Positions 1 through 8,633 of a DNA stretch of 64,000 bases are shown here, piece by piece. The first letter of the stretch is position 1, and every line of letters begins with the position of its first letter. Origin of the DNA: Bacteroidales bacterium. Lineage in GTDB: Bacteria > Bacteroidota > Bacteroidia > Bacteroidales > JACABE01. Both the position numbers and the translations under genes were made by a program. The stretch spans positions 1-64,000 of the forward strand of contig JAHEYQ010000011.1 in NCBI GenBank assembly GCA_023251515.1, written 5' to 3'. Below the pieces are notes generated by a model. The model was not told the DNA's origin, did no database searches, and saw only the letters and a list, made by a program, of their open reading frames with translations.

Positions 1-631
1 ATTTTGATTCTTTGTAAAAACCACTGGCATAAAAACTGATTTTTAATTTCGGAGTAACTTTACTTGCAGATGCTGAATACCATAATTGCAACTGATTATA
101 ATTTTTCTCACCATTGCCCCAACCTGATAAACTAAGGTTATAAACCCAACTCTTCCATTTGTCTTCTACTTTTTCATTATCGGAGTTTTCTTGTTTAGAA
201 CTAATTTCAATCATCTGATTACTTGAAGTTTTCATTGCATACTGCATCAATCCCATTTTAAGATTTCTAACGATTTCAATCCTATTTTCATCAGCAGTAT
301 TTGTAACGGCCGTTGCAGTTTTCAGCGTGTCATTCCTTCCAAGAAACTCGTTTTTTCCAAGAAACATCAGATTAAACTCTTTACCTCCGGAACCGGTATA
401 GGTTTCAACAACAATAATATGCACCTGAGATTCGGCAGGTTCTCTAACATAATTTACATAGTTTATTTCTTTGCGAATAAATGAATAATCGCAATTATTG
501 CAATTGCCAATATCCATAAATACTTTTAATGCATTTCTTGTAAGGCTATCGTTTATAGTTGAATCATTTTGGGCATTTACTTTTGTTAATTGCAACAGCA
601 ATATAACAAAAATAATACATATTTTATTCAT
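1..631 (-). CDS. Exported outer-membrane beta-barrel protein of unknown function (C-terminus outside window)
   Basis: The reading frame is open from an ATG at 629-631 to the left edge of the window, so the C-terminal part is missing. The first 21 residues (MNKICIIFVILLLQLTKVNAQ) form a good signal peptide. The mature N-terminus has the motif NCDYSFIRKEINYVNYVRE followed by VHIIVVETYTGSGGKEF, a pattern I recall from uncharacterised Bacteroidota proteins whose second half is a barrel. After a charged linker, alternating strands begin (YNLSLSGWGNG, LQYWYSASASKVTP, LKISFYASGFY), as expected for beta-barrel strands. No function is known to me. It is separated from the upstream operon by a terminator at 670-699, so it is probably transcribed on its own or by read-through. 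Confidence 0.75.
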   Translation of the reverse strand, partial: MNKICIIFVILLLQLTKVNAQNDSTINDSLTRNALKVFMDIGNCNNCDYSFIRKEINYVNYVREPAESQVHIIVVETYTGSGGKEFNLMFLGKNEFLGRNDTLKTATAVTNTADENRIEIVRNLKMGLMQYAMKTSSNQMIEISSKQENSDNEKVEDKWKSWVYNLSLSGWGNGEKNYNQLQLWYSASASKVTPKLKISFYASGFYKESK

Positions 632-669
632 TTTCAATTGTGTTAATAAATTCTTCAATATGTAAAAAC

Positions 670-699
670 AAGAGCTTTAAAGAAAATTTTAAAGCTCTT
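670..699 (-). terminator. Intrinsic terminator of the maltose-metabolism operon
   Basis: A perfect 12-bp stem (AAGAGCTTTAAA with TTTAAAGCTCTT, 6-base loop) is followed on the minus strand by a T-rich tract. It lies 10 bases after the stop codon of the kinase gene at 710. Confidence 0.75.
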
Positions 700-709
700 A
701 TTTAATTAT

Positions 710-1345
710 TTAAAGGATTTCGACATTATAATCTTTTTTTATAATGATATCAGCCAATTCTTTTAATGAACTTACCATTTTATGTTCCTGCAAAAGTACT
801 TTCATACGATATTCATTCTGAGGTTCTTTTCCTCTTAATAACTGAGCTTTGCCAGTATCGTGATAAGTAATGTCGATAAAGATTTTTAAATCAATATGAT
901 CTGTTTTCATGGCATATAATCCATCTATTATCAGCATATCAACATCTTTAAAATCAGTTATAAGGGTATCAACCTGTTCAGTAACCAAATCCACACATGG
1001 CATGGTAGATTTGTTGCCTTCCTTAAAATCGTTGATATTGCGATAAATCGTATCCCAATCATATTCATTATAACCTACCACATTTTCAATACCGTTTTTC
1101 TGACGATAATCCGTTCTTTCTAAAGGCAAAGTATTGTAATAGTTATCAATATGAATTGGTTTGGCAAAAATACCATGTTTTCTTAATCCTTTTGCAATTA
1201 CATGAGCCAGTTCGGTTTTTCCTGTTCCTGATTCACCTGAAATAGCAACAGTAAACTTATTTTTTCTTCGTTTCAGAATTTCCTGTATAATAATTTCTCC
1301 GGCAACTCTGTGTTTGTCATCAATTAATAATACATCTCCTAACAT
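710..1345 (-). CDS. P-loop kinase of the uridine kinase/phosphoribulokinase type
   Basis: The protein has 211 residues and a clear Walker A motif (GESGTGKTE, about residues 36-44). It is followed by HIDNYYNTLP, resembling the substrate-binding DDFY region of uridine kinases, and a Walker B-like stretch, VDMLIIDGLYA (about 135-145). It therefore probably phosphorylates a nucleoside or a sugar-like alcohol with ATP in the cytoplasm. It is the last gene of an operon with the phosphomutase/phosphorylase fusion (33-bp gap) and the TreS-like enzyme. The substrate may therefore belong to maltose or trehalose metabolism rather than pyrimidine salvage; this is inference. It is shorter than a full uridine kinase and may be annotated only as a uridine kinase-like protein. 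Confidence 0.75.
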   Translation of the reverse strand: MLGDVLLIDDKHRVAGEIIIQEILKRRKNKFTVAISGESGTGKTELAHVIAKGLRKHGIFAKPIHIDNYYNTLPLERTDYRQKNGIENVVGYNEYDWDTIYRNINDFKEGNKSTMPCVDLVTEQVDTLITDFKDVDMLIIDGLYAMKTDHIDLKIFIDITYHDTGKAQLLRGKEPQNEYRMKVLLQEHKMVSSLKELADIIIKKDYNVEIL

Positions 1346-1378
1346 ATAATGTGTGTTTTAATTATAAAATCTTATTTT

Positions 1379-4300
1379 CTAATATTTTAAAGTTATCCAG
1401 TGTCGTGTAATTATTCTTTGTTTTTTGTCATTTAGAATAATATCAACAAAACCTTTTTCCGAATTTGCAAATATACTAATTTCACCATTAGAAATCCTGC
1501 ATTCAAAGTTATCGCCTTTAAAATTAAATCCGAATTTGAGACTTTTCCATGATGATGGCAAATTAGGTTTAATTTTCAGTACTTTTCCCTTCAAATCAAT
1601 TCCGGCATACGTTGATAATGTAATCCAAACTGTACCCGCCATAACGCCGGTGTGTATGCCTTCGGCTGTGGTTCCGCCCTGAATATCGGAATAATCGCTG
1701 GTAACTGCATCACGAAACATTGACCAACCCAATTCGGATTCATTTATCTGATTTGCCAGATATGAATGCACTACACGACTTAAAGTGCTGCCATGCGAGG
1801 TTCGTTGGAGATAATACTTCAAATTGCGTAATATATAATCTTTTGGAAGACGGTATCCCAATTTACTGATGATATTGGTTACTTCTTCAGGATTTAGGTT
1901 ATAAAACAACATTAAAGTATCTGCTTGTTTTGCAACTTTGTACTCATCAGGTGAAAGATTTTCGGCTTTCAGAATACGGTCCATTCTGTATATATTACCG
2001 TATTTCTTTTTATAGCCTTCCCAATCCAGTTCTTTCAGATTAAAATATCCATCATACTGAGAAATAATTCCATCGCCGGAAATTACCAGATTTAGCTTTT
2101 CTGAAATATCTTTCCATTTGTCTATTTCCTGTTCAGTAAAATTCAATTTCTGGCAAAGGAAATCCTTTTTAGCATCGCTAAGCGATCTGAAATACGAAAT
2201 CGTTTTGCCGAACATCCATATTGTCATTACATTGGTATATGCATTGTCGCGCAAACCGCCATCCTCGGCATTGGGATACATTTCATGAAATTCATCAGGA
2301 CCCATTACTTTATCAATCGTATAGCGTCTTGTAGTTTCATTTAGTTTGGCTTTGCTTTCCCAGAAACGGCAAATTTCTATCAGCATTTCAGCACCATATT
2401 TCAGCATAAAATCTTCATCATGATTTATATGGTGATACTGAATAATATTATAAGCAATAGCCAATGAAACATGGCGTTGCAGACAACTATGATCATCGCC
2501 CCATTCGCCGTTTGCCGGATTGAGATGATATTTCTGGGTTTCTTCCTTGCCCGAACTTCCGCTTTGCCAAGGAAACATTGCTCCTTTATAGCCATTTTCT
2601 AAAGCATATTTTCTGGCTTCATCCAAACGGCGATAGCGATACATCAGAACTGATTTTGCTATTTCTTTATAATGAATAAAGTAAACGGGCAAAATAAACA
2701 TTTCGTCCCAGAAAATATGTCCGCGATAAGCTTCACCATGCAAACCACGGGCAGGAATACTGAAATCGAGATGCTCGTTGTGAGGCGAAGTTGTTGACAT
2801 TAAATGGAACAAATGTAAGCGTAGCATTTTCTGTGTTAAACGATCGCCTTCAATTTTGATGTCAACCTTTTGCCATATTTTACGCCATTCGATGGCAGAA
2901 TCAACTATGATATGATCGAAATCGAAAACTTTAGACAACTTAAGAATACCGAATTCTTCGGCTTCATGCAAATCGGCAGTTTGCCACTGCTTTATTGCTA
3001 CAATTTTCTGAACGATTAAACATTCGGTTGCTGCCAGTTGATAAGAAAATTCGGTTGAAGCCACCGCTTTTTCTGTGTGATTCTTATAAGTAACTTTCTG
3101 CTCAAAACCTTCGTGATAAACATTAATTCTGGCATTAGCAGAAATGAGAATATCTGATTGTGTGGTTTTAGCAGCCAAAAACAACATATTATCCTCACTC
3201 TTTTCGGATACTGATTCGAGATGATGCTGATTCAGGTCGTTGTAGCGGGCTACTCCGGCATTGAGATGATTGGCTGTAAGACTTGCTTTTACAGTAATAT
3301 TAGCAGCATAGTTTTGTGGTTCGATTTTATACTCAAACCCAGCCAGATTTTCATCATTCATGCTAACGAAACGGAAAGATGTTATCAGTGTTATTCTGTT
3401 CTTTTCATCTTTTACAAGTAATTCTCTACGAAGTAAACCCGATTTGAAATCGAGATGACGTTTGATAGATACGATATTGGTTTTATTAATATCAAGATAT
3501 TCGCCTTCATCTATTTTGAATGTAAAAGGAATACAATTAATCGCATTTACAAAATCTTCGTTTTCAATTTCGCGGTCAGCAACTTTTGAAACCAAAGTAT
3601 TATAAAGCCCTGCCATATATGTGCCCGGATAGTTGAACTTATTGGCTGTAGTTTCTTCCATAGCTCCACGGATACCAAAATAACCATTGCCGACAGTAAG
3701 TAATGATTCGCGGGAACGTTCTTTTGCTGTATCGTAATCGTGATAGGTAAGCGACCAGTTGTCTTCTTCTTTTCCTTCTTCAAACCATTTAAGTATTCCT
3801 TCAAACCCAATTTCTTCTATGTCTTCCACAACAATATCAGCACCATTTGCCAATAATTCCTGTTTGTTTTCTTCGCGGGCTATACCCAATACCAACCCGA
3901 AGTTTCCTTTTTTTCCGGCTTGTACACCCGAAATGGCATCTTCAACCACAACGGCTCTGTCGTAGGCAACGCCCAGATTATCGGCAGCTGTTGTAAAAAT
4001 ATCAGGTTCGGGTTTGCCTTTTAATCCGATTTCGGCTGATACTTCACCATCAACACGGGTTTCGAAGTATTGCAACAAATTAGCAGCAGTTAAAACTACT
4101 TTGCAATTTTTAGAGGATGATGCAACACCTACTTTTATTCCTTTTTCAATAAGTTCATGAATAAGTTTTACGGTAGAATCATAGGCTTCTACTCCATCAT
4201 TTTCGAGAATTTGATTAAAGAAAATATTTTTACGATTGCCCAGTCCGCATACGGTTTCCATTTCGGGTTTATCATCTGTATCGCCAAATGGAATATTGAT

Positions 4301-4534
4301 ACTGCGCGATTGCAAAAACGAATTAACACCCTGATAGCGTGGTTTGCCATCAACATAAGGCAGATAATCATTTTCGTGAGTAAATTCTACGAATTTCTCA
4401 TTGTATTTTTGTTCTCTTTCTTTCAGAAATGAATCGAACATGTCTTTCCATGCTCTGCTGTGAACCAATGCAGTTTTGGTTATCACTCCATCCAAATCAA
4501 ATATTACTGCATCAAACGGATATTTATTTTGCAT
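1379..4534 (-). CDS. Fusion of beta-phosphoglucomutase (HAD) and GH65 disaccharide phosphorylase
   Basis: This 1051-residue protein joins two enzymes. Residues about 8-245 are a HAD-family beta-phosphoglucomutase: nucleophile motif DLDGV with Asp13 and Asp15, VASSSKN around residue 140, KGKPEPDIF, and the VVEDAISGVQAG loop. Residues about 260-1045 are a GH65 phosphorylase with NGYFGIRG, HIFWDEMF, FPWQSGSSG, the catalytic acid region GPDEFHE (near residue 745) and the phosphate-loop-like GTTAEGIHTG. GH65 enzymes split maltose, trehalose or kojibiose with phosphate to glucose and beta-glucose 1-phosphate; the mutase converts the latter to glucose 6-phosphate. Fusion would couple both steps. Neighbours suggest maltose or trehalose as substrate, but specificity cannot be read from sequence. 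There is no signal peptide, so it is cytoplasmic. The gap to the upstream gene is 14 bases. Confidence 0.92.
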   Translation of the reverse strand: MQNKYPFDAVIFDLDGVITKTALVHSRAWKDMFDSFLKEREQKYNEKFVEFTHENDYLPYVDGKPRYQGVNSFLQSRSINIPFGDTDDKPEMETVCGLGNRKNIFFNQILENDGVEAYDSTVKLIHELIEKGIKVGVASSSKNCKVVLTAANLLQYFETRVDGEVSAEIGLKGKPEPDIFTTAADNLGVAYDRAVVVEDAISGVQAGKKGNFGLVLGIAREENKQELLANGADIVVEDIEEIGFEGILKWFEEGKEEDNWSLTYHDYDTAKERSRESLLTVGNGYFGIRGAMEETTANKFNYPGTYMAGLYNTLVSKVADREIENEDFVNAINCIPFTFKIDEGEYLDINKTNIVSIKRHLDFKSGLLRRELLVKDEKNRITLITSFRFVSMNDENLAGFEYKIEPQNYAANITVKASLTANHLNAGVARYNDLNQHHLESVSEKSEDNMLFLAAKTTQSDILISANARINVYHEGFEQKVTYKNHTEKAVASTEFSYQLAATECLIVQKIVAIKQWQTADLHEAEEFGILKLSKVFDFDHIIVDSAIEWRKIWQKVDIKIEGDRLTQKMLRLHLFHLMSTTSPHNEHLDFSIPARGLHGEAYRGHIFWDEMFILPVYFIHYKEIAKSVLMYRYRRLDEARKYALENGYKGAMFPWQSGSSGKEETQKYHLNPANGEWGDDHSCLQRHVSLAIAYNIIQYHHINHDEDFMLKYGAEMLIEICRFWESKAKLNETTRRYTIDKVMGPDEFHEMYPNAEDGGLRDNAYTNVMTIWMFGKTISYFRSLSDAKKDFLCQKLNFTEQEIDKWKDISEKLNLVISGDGIISQYDGYFNLKELDWEGYKKKYGNIYRMDRILKAENLSPDEYKVAKQADTLMLFYNLNPEEVTNIISKLGYRLPKDYILRNLKYYLQRTSHGSTLSRVVHSYLANQINESELGWSMFRDAVTSDYSDIQGGTTAEGIHTGVMAGTVWITLSTYAGIDLKGKVLKIKPNLPSSWKSLKFGFNFKGDNFECRISNGEISIFANSEKGFVDIILNDKKQRIITRHWITLKY

Positions 4535-4548
4535 TGCTTTTTTGTTTT

Positions 4549-6264
4549 TTAGTTTATTTTAATCCAATAAGTACCATAAGCTTTTAGCTGCATGGAGTTA
4601 TTGTTTTGTTTAATTTCATGACCCAAAAGGTCGGTTTTTGAAGTGGTTTTATAATCGAACTTTATGCTTTGGTCTTTATCTGAAAGGTTATGAATTATCA
4701 AAAGTTTTTCATCTTTATAATTTCGCTCGAACATTAATACCGATTTAATTTCGACATTGTTGTTGTCGCAGGCATTTATCCAAACCAAATCGCCTCTGCC
4801 AAAAGTTTTGTGCTGGCTGCGGGTGCAAATCTGATTTTTTAATGCATTATAAACTGTAGATTCATAAGAATTTTTATCATTGAGCTTAGTTGAAAGTTCA
4901 TCCCAATCTATACGTCCTCTCACCAGAAAACGGGTATCGTCTTTACCAACTATTTTAATGGTTTCTTTATAATAATTTTCATCATTTAGTTTACCGTATT
5001 CGTCGCCATAATAAATAATGGGAGTACCCGGAAGTGTGTGCATTACCGAAAAAGCCAGTGCTATCTTTTCAGGATTTCTATCCATCAGTTCGGCCAAACG
5101 AGCCGATATACCCTGCCCCAAACGGAAATCCCATTGGCTTTGTTTGCAGTAGTTGTCGTGAATGTATTTGCGGTCGTCTTCAGAAACATAAGTAAGTTCG
5201 AGACTCAGCTCATCGTGGCAACGCAAAAAGGTGAACCATTGGCTACTTTGTGGTATCTGAGGTGTAATGCTGCTGTGCAATACATTAATAACAGGTTCTT
5301 TGCTCTGCATGGCAAGCGCTTTGTATATCTGCGGCATCAGCGGGAAATGATATCCTGCATGACACTCGTCGCCATCGCCAAAATATTTAACAACCTCTTT
5401 GGGTCGCTGGCAGGCTTCGGCAAGCAGTAGTGTATTGGGCTTTACATAATCGAGTACCAAACGGAAAAGCTTTACGATAACATGAGTAAGTGGCAGATTT
5501 TCGCAATCGGTTCCTTCTTCTTTCCACAAATAAGGGATGGCATCGGCACGGAAACCATCAACACCTTTGGTGAGCCAATACAAAAAGTTGCGACACATTT
5601 CTATCAGAACCATGGGGTTGCGATAGTTTAAATCGGGCTGAAAATCGAAGAAACGATGAAAGAAATACTGGTCGCCGCTGCGTTGCCAGTTGCTTTCTTC
5701 TATACCATAAAATATAATGCGGGCATCTTTGTATTTTTCAGTGTCGTTATTCCAGATATAATAGTTGCGGTAAGGATTGCCGATAGATTTTTTAGCTTCC
5801 TGAAACCAGTGATGTTCTTCGGAAGTATGATTGATGGCAATATCGAATATTACTTTGATGTTTTTTTCTTTGGCTTTACGCAGAAATAACTCAAAACTAT
5901 CGGTGCCATCCTCAGAAACGGCTCCCAACAAATCGGGGCGTACTTTCTGATAGTTTTTGATATCGAAACCGGCATCGCGCATTGGCGAATCTAAAATGGG
6001 CAAGAGCCACAAACAGCTTACACCCAAATCGGAAAGATAATCGAGTTTAGCTATCAATCCTCTGAAATCTTTGTTGAACAAATCGACATATAATGAATAA
6101 ACGCTAACGTCTTTATACCATTCGCTTTCATTAGAAATAAGCTGATTATTCTGTTTGAAATCTTCTATTTCCGACACAAAATTATCGAAGATTTCTTTAT
6201 CGGCATTGCCGTATATCTGTTGCCAGAGGCTATATAGTTTGTTGCTGAATTCGTGCATGTTCAT
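4549..6264 (-). CDS. GH13 enzyme of the trehalose synthase (TreS) type
   Basis: The protein has 571 residues without a signal peptide, so it is cytoplasmic. The GH13 barrel shows FDIAINHTSEEHHWF, the nucleophile region GVDGFRADAIPYL (Asp near residue 240), the acid region LLLAEACQRP (Glu near 280) and FLRCHDELSLE (Asp near 349). The stretches DAIPYLW, GDGDECHAGYHFPLMPQIY and PYRNYYIW are characteristic of trehalose synthase, which interconverts maltose and trehalose; other sucrose/maltose-acting GH13 enzymes are possible. It is the first gene of the operon with the phosphorylase/mutase fusion. The start could also be the second ATG at 6258. Maltose and trehalose routes into glucose 6-phosphate would thus be encoded together. 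Confidence 0.82.
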   Translation of the reverse strand: MNMHEFSNKLYSLWQQIYGNADKEIFDNFVSEIEDFKQNNQLISNESEWYKDVSVYSLYVDLFNKDFRGLIAKLDYLSDLGVSCLWLLPILDSPMRDAGFDIKNYQKVRPDLLGAVSEDGTDSFELFLRKAKEKNIKVIFDIAINHTSEEHHWFQEAKKSIGNPYRNYYIWNNDTEKYKDARIIFYGIEESNWQRSGDQYFFHRFFDFQPDLNYRNPMVLIEMCRNFLYWLTKGVDGFRADAIPYLWKEEGTDCENLPLTHVIVKLFRLVLDYVKPNTLLLAEACQRPKEVVKYFGDGDECHAGYHFPLMPQIYKALAMQSKEPVINVLHSSITPQIPQSSQWFTFLRCHDELSLELTYVSEDDRKYIHDNYCKQSQWDFRLGQGISARLAELMDRNPEKIALAFSVMHTLPGTPIIYYGDEYGKLNDENYYKETIKIVGKDDTRFLVRGRIDWDELSTKLNDKNSYESTVYNALKNQICTRSQHKTFGRGDLVWINACDNNNVEIKSVLMFERNYKDEKLLIIHNLSDKDQSIKFDYKTTSKTDLLGHEIKQNNNSMQLKAYGTYWIKIN

Positions 6265-6479
6265 TGTATTAATTTTTACAAACAGCTTTTTACTTTATTA
6301 GTTTAAAGTTCAAAAAATTGAATTATAATCTTATTTAATAACAAAATTAAATAATAATAGCTTATTAAAAAAATGAAAATCCTTAAATTTGAATAATTAA
6401 CATTTTTGATGATACGTAGCATAGCAATTGATTTTAGTTCTGTTTAAAAACAATGTAGAAAAATGAATATTGCAACAAA

Positions 6480-6665
6480 ACAGTCCGTAGGACTGAATTC
6501 TCATAACCCCCAATATTATTGGGGGTTATGAAACTATTTATAAGCTACAACCCTTTAGGGTTGAACTATCAAATAAATAATTCAACCCTAAAGACATATG
6601 GTTGTATTTACTTTCTTTCCCCCAATAATATTGGGGGTTATGTATATTAAACTCTTCGAGTTAAT
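6480..6665. repeat. Cluster of intergenic palindromic repeats
   Basis: This part of the 1.25-kb intergenic region has several short inverted repeats: GTCCGTAGGACTGAA, CATAACC extending into CCCCCAATATTATTGGGGG (6506-6533 region), CAACCCTTTAGGGTTG (about 6548-6563), TTCAACCCTAAAG, CCCCCAATAATATTGGGGG (about 6619-6637) and CTCTTCGAG. They resemble the small intergenic palindromes common in Bacteroidota genomes and the Bacteroidota-like pieces at 28497-28826. There is no coding potential. The rest of 6265-6480 and 6665-6825 is AT-rich with nothing recognisable. Confidence 0.7.
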
Positions 6666-6825
6666 CTTAAATTTACTTTCTTATTGGAAAGATTCTTACT
6701 GAATTTTCGCAATATAATACAAAATCTAAAAACACCCCACTCCCACCCCTACCAAATCAGTAAATATACTCAATCGCCATTTTTGATAACATTATCAATT
6801 AATTTAACCATTTAATTTTTTGATT

Positions 6826-7112
6826 TAGTACGTGTAAAATTTATTACACGATCTGAAACGCACGCTTTAATATGTGTAGAGTTTGATACACGACCTGAAA
6901 CGCACGTTTTAATATGTGTAGAGTTTGATACACGACCTGAAACACGCGTTTTAATATATGTAGAGTTTGATACATAACCTAAAACACGCGTTTTAATATG
7001 TGTAGAGTTTGATACATGGCCTGAAACGCACGTCTTAATATGTGTAGAGTTTGATACATAGCCTGAAACGCACGTCTTAATATGTGTAGAGTTTGATACA
7101 CGACCTGAAACG
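6826..7112. repeat. Array A: tandem 42-bp repeats upstream of paralogue A
   Basis: The CTGAAA (once CTAAAA) landmark recurs at 6853, 6895, 6937, 6979, 7021, 7063 and 7105, always 42 bp apart. There are six full units, a partial unit on the left whose dyad is still in phase (GTGTAAAATTTATTACAC, 6832-6849) and a start of another on the right. Each unit has two dyads: AAACG-CA-CGTTT (degenerate in some copies) and GTGTAGAGTTTGATACAC. Their centres are 21 bp apart, exactly half the period. There are no variable spacers. The array ends about 400 bp before the start codon of the gene at 7514. Confidence 0.95.
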
Positions 7113-7430
7113 TTTGTTTTTATATATTTAAATAGATATTTATATGTTGCAATTCATATTTTAACATATTAAAAATATTAAATGCCTGATACAACAAACT
7201 ATTTAATAAAAACAGATTGAAATAAATCAGATAAAATAATATAATGATTAAATATCATTGTTAAACACAGCAATGATCAGACAATATTGATAAACAACAT
7301 AAAAAACGCAAAAGCAAATCACAAATGTTTTGCATATAACAAGTATTAGTATAATTTAAGTACAATATTTATTGAAACAATGAAATAATAATATTGATGT
7401 TATGTAATAAATATTTTATAAATATATTTT

Positions 7431-7458
7431 TTTGTTTGAAATAATATTTTTATTTTTG
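7431..7458 (+). promoter_or_regulatory. Probable promoter of paralogue A
   Basis: TATTTTTG at 7451-7458 fits the Bacteroidota -7 element TAnnTTTG, and TTTG occurs at 7431 and 7435, though the spacing (16 or 12 bp) is shorter than the usual 19-20. The following bases, AAGCGTTAATT, resemble those after the -7 element of paralogue B. The 7113-7430 stretch between array and promoter is very AT-rich and has no other recognisable feature. Confidence 0.4.
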
Positions 7459-7513
7459 AAGCGTTAATTTAACATTAACAAACATTAAATAACCTTTTAA
7501 AAATATTTTTCAT

Positions 7514-8473
7514 ATGGAGGAAAAAGAGTATTACAGACTTGTTAATCCGTTTTTTTTGGGTTTAGGTCGCAGCTATTCAAACATGCTCGAGCAGGGTAAA
7601 TTCAATCTGATAGTGTTAAAAACCAATCAGGCAAATGTAAAAGTAAAAGATCGCTTTTTACTTACCGAACCGGTAGTAGAAAACTATAGCGAAAAGTATT
7701 CAAACTGGCTTAATATCAAAGCACAATCTAAAGGAAGTACACAGGATTTTGCTGAGCTAAAAGCCAAAATGCCCAATAGGGTAAAAAAATGGAATCATAC
7801 CATTACCGGTCTGTTCGAAGAAGGAACTTCTACCTACAATAAGCTATTGCCCAATGGCAGAGCCGATTTGTATAAAGGCAGTCAGGAACAGATAAAAGTA
7901 AAAATTGCAGCTTTCAGAAAAGAGCTTAATAATTATCCCGATTTGCAAACATTGTACACCGAAGTGTTTGATTTTGAAGCAACATTAAACAGTACACACG
8001 AAACCAAACAAATAAGTCAGGATACAATAGATACAGTTTCAAAAGAACTCGAAGATGCCTATCGTTTATTGGGTATAATGTTGTTTAGCAATCTATTAAA
8101 TCTTACTGATATATTTATTGATGATACATCAGTAGTAAAAAATTACTTTATTTTCCGTTTGTTGCGTGCGCCAAAAAAGCAGGATAATAACGAACAGGGC
8201 TATATTCTCGACATACCGGCACAAAGCAAAAAAGTAGCCGATATTAGCTATTCTGTAGATGATATTTTGCTTATAAGCAATAATGGCGACAAAAGCATTT
8301 ATTGCTATGCAGCCACCACAGCCGATGCTGCCGAGCCAGCCACGCTTATAGAAATAGCCGCTGCCGATCAGCTCGAAATATCAGCCGCCGACCTTGGCGC
8401 CCCCGCCAATAAGTTTCTGATATTTGTAAACAAAGAAACCATAGCAGCCGAAGTAGAAATAGTGCTGGTATAA
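7514..8473 (+). CDS. Paralogue A of an unnamed family linked to 42-bp repeat arrays
   Basis: The function is unknown. The 319-residue protein is homologous over its length to the products at 28925-29893 and 47201-48184. Shared features in order are an N-terminal Y-x-L-(I/V)-N-x-F-F-L (here YYRLVNPFFL), a charged helical region with LLTEPVVENYSEKYSNW, STYNKLLPNGRADLYKGSQEQ (about 115-135; pattern NGR-x5-G-(S/T)-QE), PDLQTLYTEV, LEDAYRLLGIMLFSNLLNL followed by IFIDDTS (about 180-205), an Ala-rich segment, and a closing domain EISAADLGAPANKFLIFVN. There is no signal peptide or membrane segment. The gene stands alone between array A with its promoter and a strong terminator at 8491. It interrupts an otherwise maltose-related region, suggesting insertion. 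Confidence 0.85.
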   Translation: MEEKEYYRLVNPFFLGLGRSYSNMLEQGKFNLIVLKTNQANVKVKDRFLLTEPVVENYSEKYSNWLNIKAQSKGSTQDFAELKAKMPNRVKKWNHTITGLFEEGTSTYNKLLPNGRADLYKGSQEQIKVKIAAFRKELNNYPDLQTLYTEVFDFEATLNSTHETKQISQDTIDTVSKELEDAYRLLGIMLFSNLLNLTDIFIDDTSVVKNYFIFRLLRAPKKQDNNEQGYILDIPAQSKKVADISYSVDDILLISNNGDKSIYCYAATTADAAEPATLIEIAAADQLEISAADLGAPANKFLIFVNKETIAAEVEIVLV

Positions 8474-8490
8474 ACAATAAAAAACAAATA

Positions 8491-8526
8491 CCCTCCGGCA
8501 TAATTAAATTTGACGGAGGGTTTTTT
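8491..8526 (+). terminator. Intrinsic terminator of paralogue A
   Basis: CCCTCCG (8491-8497) pairs with CGGAGGG (8514-8520) and is followed by six T residues. It makes gene A a single-gene transcription unit. Confidence 0.85.
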
Positions 8527-8633
8527 GTTTTTCAGAATTAATGTATATTTGCAGGATAATAATAAACAAAAGGTTTAACAGGAAATAAGTTAGCGGTATT
8601 GTAATCACAAATACTAATAAATTCTCAACCAAT

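Noticed and set aside
6826..7112. CRISPR-like array (also arrays B and C)
   Set aside because: Units are contiguous and similar over all 42 bp, with no variable spacers, and no cas genes are near.
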